A DNA stretch of 64,000 nucleotides from Nodosilinea sp. WJT8-NPBG4 (GTDB lineage: Bacteria > Cyanobacteriota > Cyanobacteriia > Phormidesmidales > Phormidesmidaceae). This document shows, in pieces, positions 9,163-18,268 of this stretch. A model generated the notes under the pieces. It ran no database searches, had not been told where the DNA came from, and worked only from the letters and a program-made list of their open reading frames with translations. Each line of letters opens with the position of its first letter. Positions within the stretch are counted from its first letter, which is position 1. The position numbers and the translations under genes were made by a program. Location of the stretch: the NCBI GenBank assembly GCA_019359285.1, contig JAHHHQ010000054.1, positions 1 through 64,000 on the forward strand, in the 5' to 3' direction.

Positions 9163-9314
9163 ACTTAGGAACTATTTGCTTCAAGAACATGGGTTCAGGA
9201 TGAGCAAGTGCCTTAGGCCATTGCTTAGTTCTTTAAGTCGAACGGCCTCAACGTTTGATCTGAGAAGGAGTTATCTAGTCCCTGAACCTGACTTCAAATT
9301 ACACACGATCTATA

Positions 9315-9346
9315 GAAACCTTAAGCTAAAGAAACCTTAAGCTAAA
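9315..9346. repeat. Two perfect tandem copies of a 16-base unit
   Basis: GAAACCTTAAGCTAAA occurs at 9315-9330 and again at 9331-9346, with no mismatch. The second copy runs into the left arm of the hairpin at 9344-9389. It looks like a recent slippage duplication in the shared 3' region of two convergent genes. Confidence 0.85.
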
Positions 9347-9389
9347 GGTTTTGGGCCTAGGACAGCAGTGTTCTAGGCTCAAAACCTTT
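9344..9389. terminator. Bidirectional terminator-like hairpin
   Basis: Arms 9344-9360 and 9373-9389 are 17 bases each with one mismatch, around a 12-base loop. It lies between the rightward Psb32-like gene and the leftward deacetylase fusion, where either transcript could use it. T-runs flank it only weakly. Confidence 0.7.
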
Positions 9390-9396
9390 AAACCTT

Positions 9397-11304
9397 CTAT
9401 CGCTTAGTAGTGGTTGGGTTCTCTGGATCTATCACCAGAGGGCAGGGGCTACCGTCGTTAGCTTCAGGGGGCACCAGTCCTAGCATATGGGGTACCGGAC
9501 GCGGAATATAGCCCACTAGGGAATCTCCCTGATAGGCCAGCGAAGTGCTGGCCCCAGAGTCAAGCATGACAGCATCGCGCAAACCTGCCTGGTGCAGCAG
9601 TTCACCCAACTGTACTGAATCAACCATGGTGTGGGTCACGCCGACCACTGGCTGCCCAGCGGTATTTATACCCCAAAAGGCCCGATGGCGACGGGCATCA
9701 TAGTCAAACAGAGTGCCAAAACTGCTAGCGGGCTGAGGCAGACCATCTTTAACTAGCCAGCCGGCCGCCACAAAGGCATCGGTAACTCCAGGTAGCTGCT
9801 GAGCTAAGCCTGCCAGCGTATTGTGGCGAGTAGCGTCAAATGGCACAAATTGAACCTCGTTAGGAGCAATTAGCACCAGAGGTCGGCTGTTAAGCTTAGG
9901 CGTTTCTCCCGGATAGCCCGGCACAAACTGCCGTGTGCTTTGGCTTAGAACCGGACCGATCATGACGTTGGAGTCCAGGTACTTGAGGGAGAAAAAGCCT
10001 CCATCAACAGCTCCGGCAACGTTGCTGCCCGCTAGCATCTCTGGCAACTGGTAACGACTGTTGGCGTGAATAGTAACCGGATGACCACCGCTGATCAATG
10101 AAAACGACTGATCCTCTCGATCTATCTTTTGCACAGCGATGGGAGTAGCGAAATTAAACGCGGAATCGGCGACAACGGGCATCACTCCAGCCGCAGTAGG
10201 GCCACCCCAGGCCACCTCAAGCAACGACTGAAGATTGGATTGACCAAACCGCTCGATGGCCAGCAGCGACTCTGAGGCACCGGCAAATTTTTCGTCATTC
10301 TCGCGCATCGTAAACCCGGCTAAATAGCCGGCATCGGCTACGGCCTGGGCAACCCGCTCGTCATAGTGGCCAGTGGGATAGCCAAAGTACTCAATAGGGA
10401 TACCGAGTTGGGCCTCTAGCTGCCGCTTCGACTCAACCACTTCGTAGACTAAATCCCCATCGCTGAGAGTTCGCAGGTCAGGAGGGTGAGTCACGCTATG
10501 GGAGGCAATGGTTACTAAGGGGTCAGCTGCCATAGTCTTGAGCTGATCCCAGGTCAAGGTTGAGCGACCAGCAACGGTACCATCGACCTTACCGGGGAAA
10601 ACAAAAAAGGTGGCTGGTACCTGATACTTTTGCAGCAGCGGATAAACATGCTCGTAGTGGCCTAGGTAGCCATCATCAAAGGTGATGAGCACAGGCTTTT
10701 CGGGCAGTGCCACACCGGTACGCAGGTGCTGCACCAGCTGGTCAGGGCTAATTGGCGTTAAGCCATTGTCCAGTATGGTTTTTAGATGAGCCTCAAAGTC
10801 TGCGGGGGTAAGGTCAAAAAAGACTTCCGGTGGGTCAAGGACATCGTGGTACATCAACACCGGCACCCGAGCTTCAGCTGCTAGAGGATGAATGCTGGGC
10901 CAGGGTGCGGCCCCTAGCTGTGCGATCGCTTCAGTCACCTGGGTTGCAGCAACGCTAGCTAGACTCGAGCCGTGAAAGAGTTTTTCGCCCGCTGTAGCAC
11001 TGCCGACTCCAGCCTGATTCAGATCCACGGGGCGACGGCAGAACCTCTCACTGCTAACCACGGTAGGAAATGCATCTACTCCAGGGGCATCGGCTAAAGT
11101 CAGAAAACCTGCATTGAGAGCCTGGGGTTGGTCAAGGGCTGCGGGGGCGGCAAGCCCCACGCTACCAATGCTGATCAAGCCGGTACTGAGGGCGCCGGCC
11201 AAGGGCACAGCAGCCCCAAGCAAAAACGCTCCCGACCCCCATGTAACTAGTGTTCGCACTTTAGACGGCTTAGCGCCGTCTGTCTTCTTTTCGCCCTTAA
11301 CCAT
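9397..11304 (-). CDS. Membrane-anchored polysaccharide deacetylase fused to phosphodiester glycosidase domain
   Basis: 635 residues from ATG 11304 (MVKGEKK); an upstream ATG at 11346 would add 14. One N-terminal membrane segment (about 20-45) anchors the protein outside the cytoplasm. Residues about 145-385 form a NodB polysaccharide deacetylase: VLMYHDV near 148 and ITFDDGY near 205, with HSVTHP completing the metal triad. Residues about 425-630 form a phosphodiester glycosidase (NAGPA) domain with VDGGFFSL near 431 and MLDSGASTSLAY near 576. The protein probably trims N-acetyl groups and phosphodiester-linked sugars from wall or surface glycans. A second NAGPA-domain protein is encoded at 19452-21272. 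Confidence 0.88.
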   Translation of the reverse strand: MVKGEKKTDGAKPSKVRTLVTWGSGAFLLGAAVPLAGALSTGLISIGSVGLAAPAALDQPQALNAGFLTLADAPGVDAFPTVVSSERFCRRPVDLNQAGVGSATAGEKLFHGSSLASVAATQVTEAIAQLGAAPWPSIHPLAAEARVPVLMYHDVLDPPEVFFDLTPADFEAHLKTILDNGLTPISPDQLVQHLRTGVALPEKPVLITFDDGYLGHYEHVYPLLQKYQVPATFFVFPGKVDGTVAGRSTLTWDQLKTMAADPLVTIASHSVTHPPDLRTLSDGDLVYEVVESKRQLEAQLGIPIEYFGYPTGHYDERVAQAVADAGYLAGFTMRENDEKFAGASESLLAIERFGQSNLQSLLEVAWGGPTAAGVMPVVADSAFNFATPIAVQKIDREDQSFSLISGGHPVTIHANSRYQLPEMLAGSNVAGAVDGGFFSLKYLDSNVMIGPVLSQSTRQFVPGYPGETPKLNSRPLVLIAPNEVQFVPFDATRHNTLAGLAQQLPGVTDAFVAAGWLVKDGLPQPASSFGTLFDYDARRHRAFWGINTAGQPVVGVTHTMVDSVQLGELLHQAGLRDAVMLDSGASTSLAYQGDSLVGYIPRPVPHMLGLVPPEANDGSPCPLVIDPENPTTTKR

Positions 11305-11503
11305 CACCGCCACTCCCCACCAAGTTAGGCCCCGCCTAAGACCCATTACATATTACTGGGCAATGCCGACTTTGTTCGCCCAGAGTATGCCGCATTTCGG
11401 TTAAGGAGCTGTTAATTTAAGCCGGCCAGAGATCGGTGGCCAGAGGGCGCGATCGCGGCGGCCTCGTCCTACTATGGAACAAGCCCGCTATTGGCAAGTC
11501 CTC

Positions 11504-12409
11504 ATGACCGTTACCATCGCTTACCTAGGGCCTGAGGGCACCTATACCCAACTTGCGGCCCTAGCCTATAGCCTTAACCTAGAGCGGCATAGCAGCAGCC
11601 CGGTTAACCTATTGGCTTTCCCAAGCATCCCCAAAGCCATGCAGGCCACCGCTGAAGGCACGACGACCCTGACCATTGTGCCGGTCGAAAATTCTACCGA
11701 AGGGGGAGTTACTACAACCCTAGATACGCTTTGGCAGCTTCAGCAACTCAAAATTCACCACGCCGTAGTCATGCCCATTCGCCACGGGTTGCTATCTCAG
11801 GCAACTTGCCTCAGTACGATAGAGGCAGTTTTCTCCCATCCCCAAGCGCTGTCTCAATGTCAGCGGTGGCTTGAGCACAACCTACCCCAAGCAAATCTAG
11901 TTGCCACCCGTTCTACCACAGAAGCCCTCGACCACCTGACCGATGACAGCACAATAGCCGCCATCTCCTCAGAATGGGCAGCTCAGCTCTACAACCTACC
12001 GATCTTGGTCCACAACATCAACGACCATTCCGACAATTGCACGAAGTTTTGGGTGCTCAAGGGCGACCATAAAGAAGCGAACCCGGTTAAAGGCCAGTAC
12101 ACCTCTTTAGCCTTTAGCCTGCCGGTGAACAGTCCTGGGGCTCTGCTTAAACCACTGGACGTATTCGCCCGCTCCGGCATCAATCTCAGCCGCATCGAGT
12201 CGCGACCCACCAAGCGATCGCTGGGAGAATACCTGTTCTTTGTCGATTTAGAGACCGATGCTCATAGCCAAACGGGACAGCAGGCCCTTAACGAGCTCCT
12301 GTACTGTACAGAATCCCTAGTTAATTTTGGCACCTATGACCTGGTGACCGCAGACCCTAGCCTAGCCGCCGCCAAGGCCAAAACTCAGTCTACTCAAGCA
12401 CTTCCTTAA
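11504..12409 (+). CDS. pheA: Prephenate dehydratase
   Basis: 301 residues from ATG 11504; an ATG ten codons upstream is less likely because TVTIAYLGPEGTYTQLAA is the normal N-terminus. Conserved catalytic-domain motifs are VPVENSTEGGV and the TRSTTEAL stretch near residue 135 with the active-site Thr. The C-terminal ACT domain (about 205-285) includes SPGALLKPLDVFARSGINL and SRIESRPTK, the phenylalanine-binding ESRP region. It converts prephenate to phenylpyruvate in phenylalanine synthesis and is probably feedback-inhibited by phenylalanine. The gene overlaps the convergent downstream gene by 20 bases. Confidence 0.95.
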   Translation: MTVTIAYLGPEGTYTQLAALAYSLNLERHSSSPVNLLAFPSIPKAMQATAEGTTTLTIVPVENSTEGGVTTTLDTLWQLQQLKIHHAVVMPIRHGLLSQATCLSTIEAVFSHPQALSQCQRWLEHNLPQANLVATRSTTEALDHLTDDSTIAAISSEWAAQLYNLPILVHNINDHSDNCTKFWVLKGDHKEANPVKGQYTSLAFSLPVNSPGALLKPLDVFARSGINLSRIESRPTKRSLGEYLFFVDLETDAHSQTGQQALNELLYCTESLVNFGTYDLVTADPSLAAAKAKTQSTQALP

Positions 12410-13031
12410 GAGCAGTACGAGCTGCCAGGTGGTTGCGGGTGGAGGTTAAAATCTCTGCCTCACGCTCTAACCTCACGCTGGTATCATCCATCTCAAGCAG
12501 TGCTTGCTGCTCAAGAGCCACCCCGTGCAGGTTACTAGCCACCCAGTACGACAGCTCAATGGGAACATCAGGAATATTATCAGGCAGATCAATATCCTGG
12601 TCGGTCAGCTTGGCCGATAAATGCACCACGTCTCGCAGCAGCTGATCCACGTCGGAGGCAAGCGGGCTGAGATCTTGGCTGGTGGGTTTATCTTCAACCC
12701 ACTCTACTAACCCAACTCGATAGGGCTTATCGCGCACGTAGCTCAACACCCGAAACCGCTGCTGGCCTAAGGTGAGAATTTTAAGGCGGTCGTCAGGCAA
12801 CCGCTGATAGTGAAGAATTTCAGCGCAACAGCCTACATTGGCAGGCTGTCCCGTAGCAGGATCTAGCATCAGCACGCCAAAGCGGCGATCGCTTTGGAGG
12901 ACGGTGTTCATCATGATCCGGTAGCGGGGCTCAAACACATGAAGCGGCAGATGTCTTCCCGGAAATAAGACCAACTCAGGTAACGGAAAAAGCGGTAGTT
13001 CTCGCACAGATATGGGCTCGGAGAATGACAT
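12390..13031 (-). CDS. Lon N-terminal-domain (substrate-binding) protein
   Basis: 213 residues from ATG 13031; an ATG at 13076 would add 15 residues of poor quality. RELPLFPLPELVLFPGRHLPLHVFEPRYR is typical of the stand-alone LON substrate-binding domain (PUA-like), and the C-terminal half is helical. There is no ATPase or Ser-Lys protease domain. Homologues are widespread in cyanobacteria and plastids. The function is unknown, but substrate recognition in protein turnover is plausible. Tail-to-tail overlap with pheA by 20 bases. Confidence 0.88.
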   Translation of the reverse strand: MSFSEPISVRELPLFPLPELVLFPGRHLPLHVFEPRYRIMMNTVLQSDRRFGVLMLDPATGQPANVGCCAEILHYQRLPDDRLKILTLGQQRFRVLSYVRDKPYRVGLVEWVEDKPTSQDLSPLASDVDQLLRDVVHLSAKLTDQDIDLPDNIPDVPIELSYWVASNLHGVALEQQALLEMDDTSVRLEREAEILTSTRNHLAARTALKEVLE

Positions 13032-13176
13032 TATCGCCTCTTGCGAATTCAAGCACACCGCACTCTGGTACGGCACTGTAACACTTGTTTACATAGGGGT
13101 ATTCTAACCCAACTCCCTAGCGGAATGCTGTGGTTCAGAACATAGTCTCTTTGCGACTTAAGATAGTCAACACAAA

Positions 13177-13208
13177 GAACCCGCTGAATGTTTATATTCA
13201 GCGGGTTC
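13177..13208 (-). terminator. Terminator of the str operon, after rpsJ
   Basis: A perfect 13-base stem (13177-13189 with 13196-13208) around a 6-base loop, 14 bases past the rpsJ stop on the minus strand. It is followed leftward by a short T-rich stretch. Confidence 0.85.
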
Positions 13209-13221
13209 AGCAGGTAAGGAC

Positions 13222-13539
13222 TTAGAGCTTAACTTCGATATCAACCCCGGCAGGCAGATCGAGTTTCATCAAAGCATCAATGGTTTTAGAAGAAGGCTGG
13301 TAAATATCAATGATCCTGCGATGGGTGCGGCTTTCGAAATGCTCCCGAGAGTCTTTGTCCACGTGGGGAGAACGCAGAACGCAATAGATACGTCGTTTAG
13401 TCGGCAAGGGGATAGGGCCAATAGCTGTGGCGTTGGTGCGATTAGCAGTATCCACAATCTTTTCGCAGGAGGTGTCAAGCAGTCTGCGGTCAAAGGCTTT
13501 GAGGCGAATTCGAATTTTTTGTTGCTGAATAGTAGCCAT
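13222..13539 (-). CDS. rpsJ: 30S ribosomal protein S10
   Basis: 105 residues, full length. IRIRLKAFDRRLLD, GPIPLPTKR, RSPHVDKDSREHFE and VDIEVKL are the standard S10 signatures. S10 is a 30S head protein and, in bacteria, also a NusG/NusB partner in antitermination. It is the last gene of rpsL-rpsG-fusA-tuf-rpsJ, 109 bases after tuf. An 11-base hairpin lies in that gap. Confidence 0.98.
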   Translation of the reverse strand: MATIQQQKIRIRLKAFDRRLLDTSCEKIVDTANRTNATAIGPIPLPTKRRIYCVLRSPHVDKDSREHFESRTHRRIIDIYQPSSKTIDALMKLDLPAGVDIEVKL

Positions 13540-13591
13540 AGGTCTTAGAAGAATGAGTTGTCAAGGTACAGCGGCAAAAGCTTTGGAGACT

Positions 13592-13630
13592 AAAGACAGG
13601 AGCAAACCTTGGAGGCTTACTCCTGTCTTT
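13592..13630 (-). terminator. Hairpin between tuf and rpsJ (attenuator or partial terminator)
   Basis: Arms 13592-13602 and 13620-13630 pair perfectly over 11 bases with a 17-base loop. No T-run follows directly, so it may only reduce read-through from tuf into rpsJ, or stabilise the processed tuf mRNA. Confidence 0.5.
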
Positions 13631-13648
13631 AAGAAAGTAGTCTAGAAA

Positions 13649-14878
13649 CTACTTCAGAATTTTGGAAACCACACCGGCTCCCACAGTACGGCCGCCTTCA
13701 CGAATTGCAAAGCGCATGCCCTGCTCAATAGCGATAGGGTTGATGAGTTCAACAGTCATCTTAATGCGATCGCCGGGCATAACCATTTCAGCATCGCTAC
13801 CATCGTCAGAGGTAAAAGCGATGATGCTGCCGGTTACGTCGGTGGTACGCACATAGAACTGAGGCTTGTACCCAGGGAAGAAGGGGGTATGACGACCACC
13901 CTCTTCCTTCTTAAGGATGTAGACCTCAGACTCAAACTGGGTGTGAGGAGTGATGCTGCCGGGCTTAGCCAAAACCATGCCGCGCTCGATGTCCTCTTTT
14001 TGAAGACCCCTTAGTAGCAAACCAGCATTGTCACCAGCCATGCCTTCTTCAAGGCTCTTCTTGAACATCTCAACCCCAGTAACAGTGGTGCTACGGGTGT
14101 CGCGAATACCAACCAACTCAACGGTTTCGCCAACCTTGACCTTGCCACGCTCAATCCGCCCGGTGGCTACGGTACCCCGACCTGTAATCGAGAACACGTC
14201 CTCAACAGCCATCAAGAAAGGCTTGTCGATATCGCGCTCAGGGGTGGGAATGTAATCGTCAACGCTGTCCATCAGCGCTAGGATTTTGTCAACCCACTCG
14301 TTCTCACCGCGGGTGATTTTGGGGGTAGCGGTCAGCGCTTCCACAGCCAGTAGAGCAGAGCCAGAAGTGATGGGAATATCATCACCGGGGAAGTCGTAGG
14401 AGCTGAGCAGTTCGCGCACCTCTAGCTCGACCAGTTCCAGCAGCTCTTCGTCATCAACCTGATCTTGCTTGTTCAGGAATACGACAATGCTAGGTACACC
14501 GACTTGCTTTGCGAGCAGGATGTGCTCACGGGTTTGAGGCATAGGGCCGTCAGCAGCAGAACATACCAGGATGGCACCATCCATCTGAGCTGCGCCGGTG
14601 ATCATGTTCTTGACGTAGTCAGCGTGTCCGGGGCAGTCAACGTGGGCGTAGTGGCGAGTCTCAGTCTCGTACTCCACGTGGGCCGTGTTGATGGTGATAC
14701 CACGAGCCTTTTCTTCGGGTGCCGCATCGATCTCGTCATATTTGCGAGCCTTAGCGCCACCGGCTGCCGCCAGTGTCATGGTGATGGCGGCCGTCAGAGT
14801 GGTTTTGCCATGGTCAACGTGACCGATAGTGCCGATGTTGACGTGGGGTTTATTGCGTTGAAACTTTTCGCGTGCCAT
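13649..14878 (-). CDS. tuf: Elongation factor Tu
   Basis: 409 residues, the cyanobacterial/plastid length. G1 GHVDHGKT near residue 19, G3 DCPGHADYVKNM near 81, and G4 NKQDQVDD near 136 are intact, and the C-terminus EGGRTVGAGVVSKILK is normal. EF-Tu carries aminoacyl-tRNA to the ribosome. The start follows fusA by 23 bases, so the two are co-transcribed and probably translated at linked rates. Confidence 0.99.
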   Translation of the reverse strand: MAREKFQRNKPHVNIGTIGHVDHGKTTLTAAITMTLAAAGGAKARKYDEIDAAPEEKARGITINTAHVEYETETRHYAHVDCPGHADYVKNMITGAAQMDGAILVCSAADGPMPQTREHILLAKQVGVPSIVVFLNKQDQVDDEELLELVELEVRELLSSYDFPGDDIPITSGSALLAVEALTATPKITRGENEWVDKILALMDSVDDYIPTPERDIDKPFLMAVEDVFSITGRGTVATGRIERGKVKVGETVELVGIRDTRSTTVTGVEMFKKSLEEGMAGDNAGLLLRGLQKEDIERGMVLAKPGSITPHTQFESEVYILKKEEGGRHTPFFPGYKPQFYVRTTDVTGSIIAFTSDDGSDAEMVMPGDRIKMTVELINPIAIEQGMRFAIREGGRTVGAGVVSKILK

Positions 14879-14901
14879 TTACGTTACGTGTCCTTTCCTT
14901 T

Positions 14902-16977
14902 CTAAGCGTTCCCAGTGTTTTTAGAGATAATGGCCTCAGCCACGTTCCGAGGAACCTCGCCATAATGGCTAAACTCCATCGAAAAAATGCCCCGACCCTG
15001 CGTTTTAGAGCGGATGTCGGTAGCATAACCAAACATCTCAGCTAGGGGAACATGGGCTGTAACCTTTGCAACGTCAACCTCTGTTCCCATACCCTCGATC
15101 TGGCCACGGCGGGAGTTTAAATCTCCCATGACGTCACCCAGAAAATCTTCTGGAACCTCAACCTCGACCTTCATGATCGGCTCTAGAAGGACGGGAGACG
15201 CCTGCATGACGGCTTCCTTCATCGCCATTGACCCGGCAATTTTAAAGGCCATCTCTGATGAGTCTACATCGTGGTAAGACCCATCGACCAGAGTAACCTT
15301 TAAATCAATCACGGGGTACCCAGCTAGGATACCAGATTCGCAGGCCTCTTTCATGCCCTGTTCAGCTGGGGAGACATATTCTTTAGGAATGGTTCCCCCG
15401 ACAATTTTAGACACAAACTCAAAACCACTGCTTTCTTCAGAGGGTTCTACCTCAACCACCACGTGACCATACTGGCCTTTACCGCCGCTCTGGCGAATAA
15501 ACTTGCCTTCGGCTCTCGTAGCCTTACGAATGGTTTCTCGATAGGCCACCTGGGGAGCGCCAATATTGGCCTCTACCTTAAACTCACGCAGCATACGGTC
15601 AACCAGAATATCGAGGTGCAGCTCCCCCATACCGGCGATCACGGTCTGGTTAGTCTCTGGATTAGTACTGACTCGGAAGGTGGGGTCTTCCTCCGATAGG
15701 GATTGCAGCGCCTTGGACAGCTTGTCCATATCCTGCTTGGTTTTGGGCTCTACCGCCACGGAGATAACCGGCTCGGGCACGAAAAGCGATTCCAGCACAA
15801 TTGGAGCTGCGGGATCGCAAATGGTGTCACCAGTAAACGTTTCTTTGAGGCCAATGGCGGCCCCCAGATCTCCGGCTCGTAATTCGTCAACCTCAATGCG
15901 ATCGTCGGCTTTCAGCACAATGAGGCGAGAAATTCGCTCTTTTTTATCCTTGGTGGCGTTGTAAATATAGCTGCCCTTCTTAAGCACCCCAGAGTAGACT
16001 CGCACGAATGTGAGCCGTCCGTAGGGATCGGCCATGATCTTAAACGCCAGGGCTGCTAGAGGCACATCGTCGTTGGCAGGCCGCTCACCCAGTTCACCAT
16101 TGGGCAAATGCCCCTGAATCGGCGGCACTTCAAGGGGAGAAGGCAGATAGTCCACAACTGCGTCTAACAGCAGCTGCACCCCTTTGTTTTTAAAGGCAGA
16201 GCCGCATAGAACCGGTACGATAGTGCCCTGGACTGTGCCTTTGCGCAGGGCACTGGCAATTTCGCCTGAAGACAGCGGTTGCCCTTCAAAGTATTTTTCC
16301 ATCAGGGCATCGTCGGTCTCAGCCACCGCTTCAACTAGCTTGGCTCGATACTCCTCTGCCACATTCTGGACATCGGCTGGTATCTCTGTATCGTCAAAGT
16401 TTTGACCTAGATCGTCGTGATAGATGCGGGCGCGCATAGCGACCAGGTCAACAACGCCCTGGAAATCACCCTCAGCCCCAACGGGAATTTGAATTGGTAC
16501 GGCGTTTGCCCCCAAGCGATCGCGCAACTGACCGCACACTTTCAAAAAGTCGGCCCCAGTGCGATCCATCTTGTTGACAAAGGCAATGCGAGGGACGCTA
16601 TAGCGGTTAGCCTGACGCCACACCGTTTCTGACTGAGGTTGTACCCCTCCCACCGAGTCAAATACAGCAATCACCCCGTCTAAGACGCGCATGGAACGCT
16701 CGACCTCAATAGTGAAGTCGACGTGACCAGGGGTATCGATAATATTGATTTGGTGGTCGCGCCAGCTGGTAGTAATGGCCGCAGCCGTGATGGTGATCCC
16801 CCGTTCCCGCTCCTGCTCCATCCAGTCGGTAACGGCGGTACCCTCGTGAACCTCACCAATTTTGTGCACCATGCCTGAGTAGAACAGGATGCGCTCTGTG
16901 GTGGTGGTTTTGCCAGCGTCAATGTGGGCCGCAATCCCAATGTTTCTTACCCGCTCTAGGGGCGTTGTCCGTGCCAC
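14902..16977 (-). CDS. fusA: Elongation factor G
   Basis: 691 residues. The P-loop AHIDAGKTTTTERIL near residue 17, DTPGHVDFTIEVERSMRV, NKMDRTGADF and the later domain IV segment SGGKGQYGHVVVEVEP are all present. It drives translocation and, with RRF, ribosome recycling. Third gene of the str operon. This is the main cyanobacterial EF-G; nothing unusual was seen. Confidence 0.99.
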   Translation of the reverse strand: MARTTPLERVRNIGIAAHIDAGKTTTTERILFYSGMVHKIGEVHEGTAVTDWMEQERERGITITAAAITTSWRDHQINIIDTPGHVDFTIEVERSMRVLDGVIAVFDSVGGVQPQSETVWRQANRYSVPRIAFVNKMDRTGADFLKVCGQLRDRLGANAVPIQIPVGAEGDFQGVVDLVAMRARIYHDDLGQNFDDTEIPADVQNVAEEYRAKLVEAVAETDDALMEKYFEGQPLSSGEIASALRKGTVQGTIVPVLCGSAFKNKGVQLLLDAVVDYLPSPLEVPPIQGHLPNGELGERPANDDVPLAALAFKIMADPYGRLTFVRVYSGVLKKGSYIYNATKDKKERISRLIVLKADDRIEVDELRAGDLGAAIGLKETFTGDTICDPAAPIVLESLFVPEPVISVAVEPKTKQDMDKLSKALQSLSEEDPTFRVSTNPETNQTVIAGMGELHLDILVDRMLREFKVEANIGAPQVAYRETIRKATRAEGKFIRQSGGKGQYGHVVVEVEPSEESSGFEFVSKIVGGTIPKEYVSPAEQGMKEACESGILAGYPVIDLKVTLVDGSYHDVDSSEMAFKIAGSMAMKEAVMQASPVLLEPIMKVEVEVPEDFLGDVMGDLNSRRGQIEGMGTEVDVAKVTAHVPLAEMFGYATDIRSKTQGRGIFSMEFSHYGEVPRNVAEAIISKNTGNA

Positions 16978-17103
16978 AGCTCCCTCCTCGTTACTCTATA
17001 GCCGATCGCTTCGGCAAACCCGAACAAACAAATTTATTCTAGGAAATAGAAACAGCGATCGCCAATCGAGCAGAAGCTCTGTAGCCACAATCACCGTTTC
17101 AGA

Positions 17104-17574
17104 TTAGTACCGGTAGTGAGCAAAGGCCTTGTTAGCTTCTGCCATCCGGTGAGTTTCTTCACGCTTACGGACTGCACCACCCGTTTCGTTGGCGGCATCC
17201 ATCAGCTCGTTAGCCAGCCTAATAGCCATCGACTTACCAGGGCGCTGACGAGCGAACTGGGTCAACCAGCGCAGTGCCAGTGCGACGCTACGCTCAGAGC
17301 GAACTTCCATAGGCACTTGGTAGGTAGCACCCCCTACTCGGCGGGCCTTTACCTCAACCAGAGGAGAAGCATTACGCACCGCCCGTTCAAAGACATCCAA
17401 GGGATCGCCACCACTACGCTCTTTAATAATTGTAAAAGAGTTGTAAATGATCTTGTCGGCCAAAGACTTTTTACCGCTGGTCATCAGACGGCGGCTCATC
17501 ATGGTGATAAGACGGCTGTTGTAAACGGAATCTGGCGGAATTGGGCGCTTTTGAATGACTGTACGGCGAGACAT
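17104..17574 (-). CDS. rpsG: 30S ribosomal protein S7
   Basis: 156 residues, complete. MSRRTVIQKRPIPPDSVY is the standard cyanobacterial start, and VGGATYQVPMEVRSERS plus HRMAEANKAFAHYRY are conserved. S7 organises the 3' major domain of 16S rRNA and, in other bacteria, represses the str mRNA. Gaps are 188 bases to rpsL and 126 to fusA. Confidence 0.98.
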   Translation of the reverse strand: MSRRTVIQKRPIPPDSVYNSRLITMMSRRLMTSGKKSLADKIIYNSFTIIKERSGGDPLDVFERAVRNASPLVEVKARRVGGATYQVPMEVRSERSVALALRWLTQFARQRPGKSMAIRLANELMDAANETGGAVRKREETHRMAEANKAFAHYRY

Positions 17575-17762
17575 GATTCAAATTCCAGTGATTAAAGGCT
17601 AGCTGCGCGGACAATACGAACTCAATGCTTAGCTAAGAGAGCCGATAAAGGCTGAGTCACAATTGCCAGCAACTTGAAACAGAATAGATTGAAGGCCCAA
17701 AGTGCAAGCCAAGGCATCTAACTGCGACAGGTTGTAGACCGACCCAGTACTTTTGGTCAACT

Positions 17763-18137
17763 CTACGATTTGGGACGCTTGGCCCCGTACTTAGAACGAC
17801 CCTGACGACGGTCTTTTACGCCAGCGGTGTCAAGGGTGCCGCGAATGATGTGGTAGCGAACACCGGGAAGGTCTTTGACCCGGCCGCCGCGAATCATAAC
17901 CACGGAGTGTTCCTGCAGGTTGTGACCAATGCCGGGAATATAGGCAGTGACCTCAAATCCGGAAGTCAAGCGCACCCTAGCCACTTTCCGCAGAGCCGAG
18001 TTAGGCTTTTTAGGAGTGGTAGTATACACACGGGTACAAACCCCCCGACGCTGCGGACAGCTCTTTAAAGCAGGGGATTTGGTTTTTTGGTCGGCTTTTT
18101 GGCGCTCACTCCGGATGAGTTGCTGAATCGTGGGCAT
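17763..18137 (-). CDS. rpsL: 30S ribosomal protein S12
   Basis: 124 residues. MPTIQQLIRSERQ start; the decoding-centre loops KSCPQRRGVCTRVYTTTPKKPN and VRYHIIRGTLD (shown here as landmarks near residues 27-48 and 93-103) are intact. It has Lys at the position tied to streptomycin sensitivity (TPKKPNSA). First gene of the operon, so the promoter should lie within about 18138-18268. Confidence 0.98.
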   Translation of the reverse strand: MPTIQQLIRSERQKADQKTKSPALKSCPQRRGVCTRVYTTTPKKPNSALRKVARVRLTSGFEVTAYIPGIGHNLQEHSVVMIRGGRVKDLPGVRYHIIRGTLDTAGVKDRRQGRSKYGAKRPKS

Positions 18138-18268
18138 AGGACGCTTCTGCTGCTACGGCTGATAAGATTCGAGTTTTCACAAGATCTAATGCTACCACTC
18201 TAAAGAAGCTTTGGTCAAACGCTACGATCTACAGGCTGAAGCATTGCTCGCTTAAGGGAGTTGGAGCC

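Noticed and set aside
9107..9340. 77-codon ORF across the end of the Psb32-like gene
   Set aside because: It begins within that gene in another frame and reads through the tandem repeat; the peptide is not protein-like.
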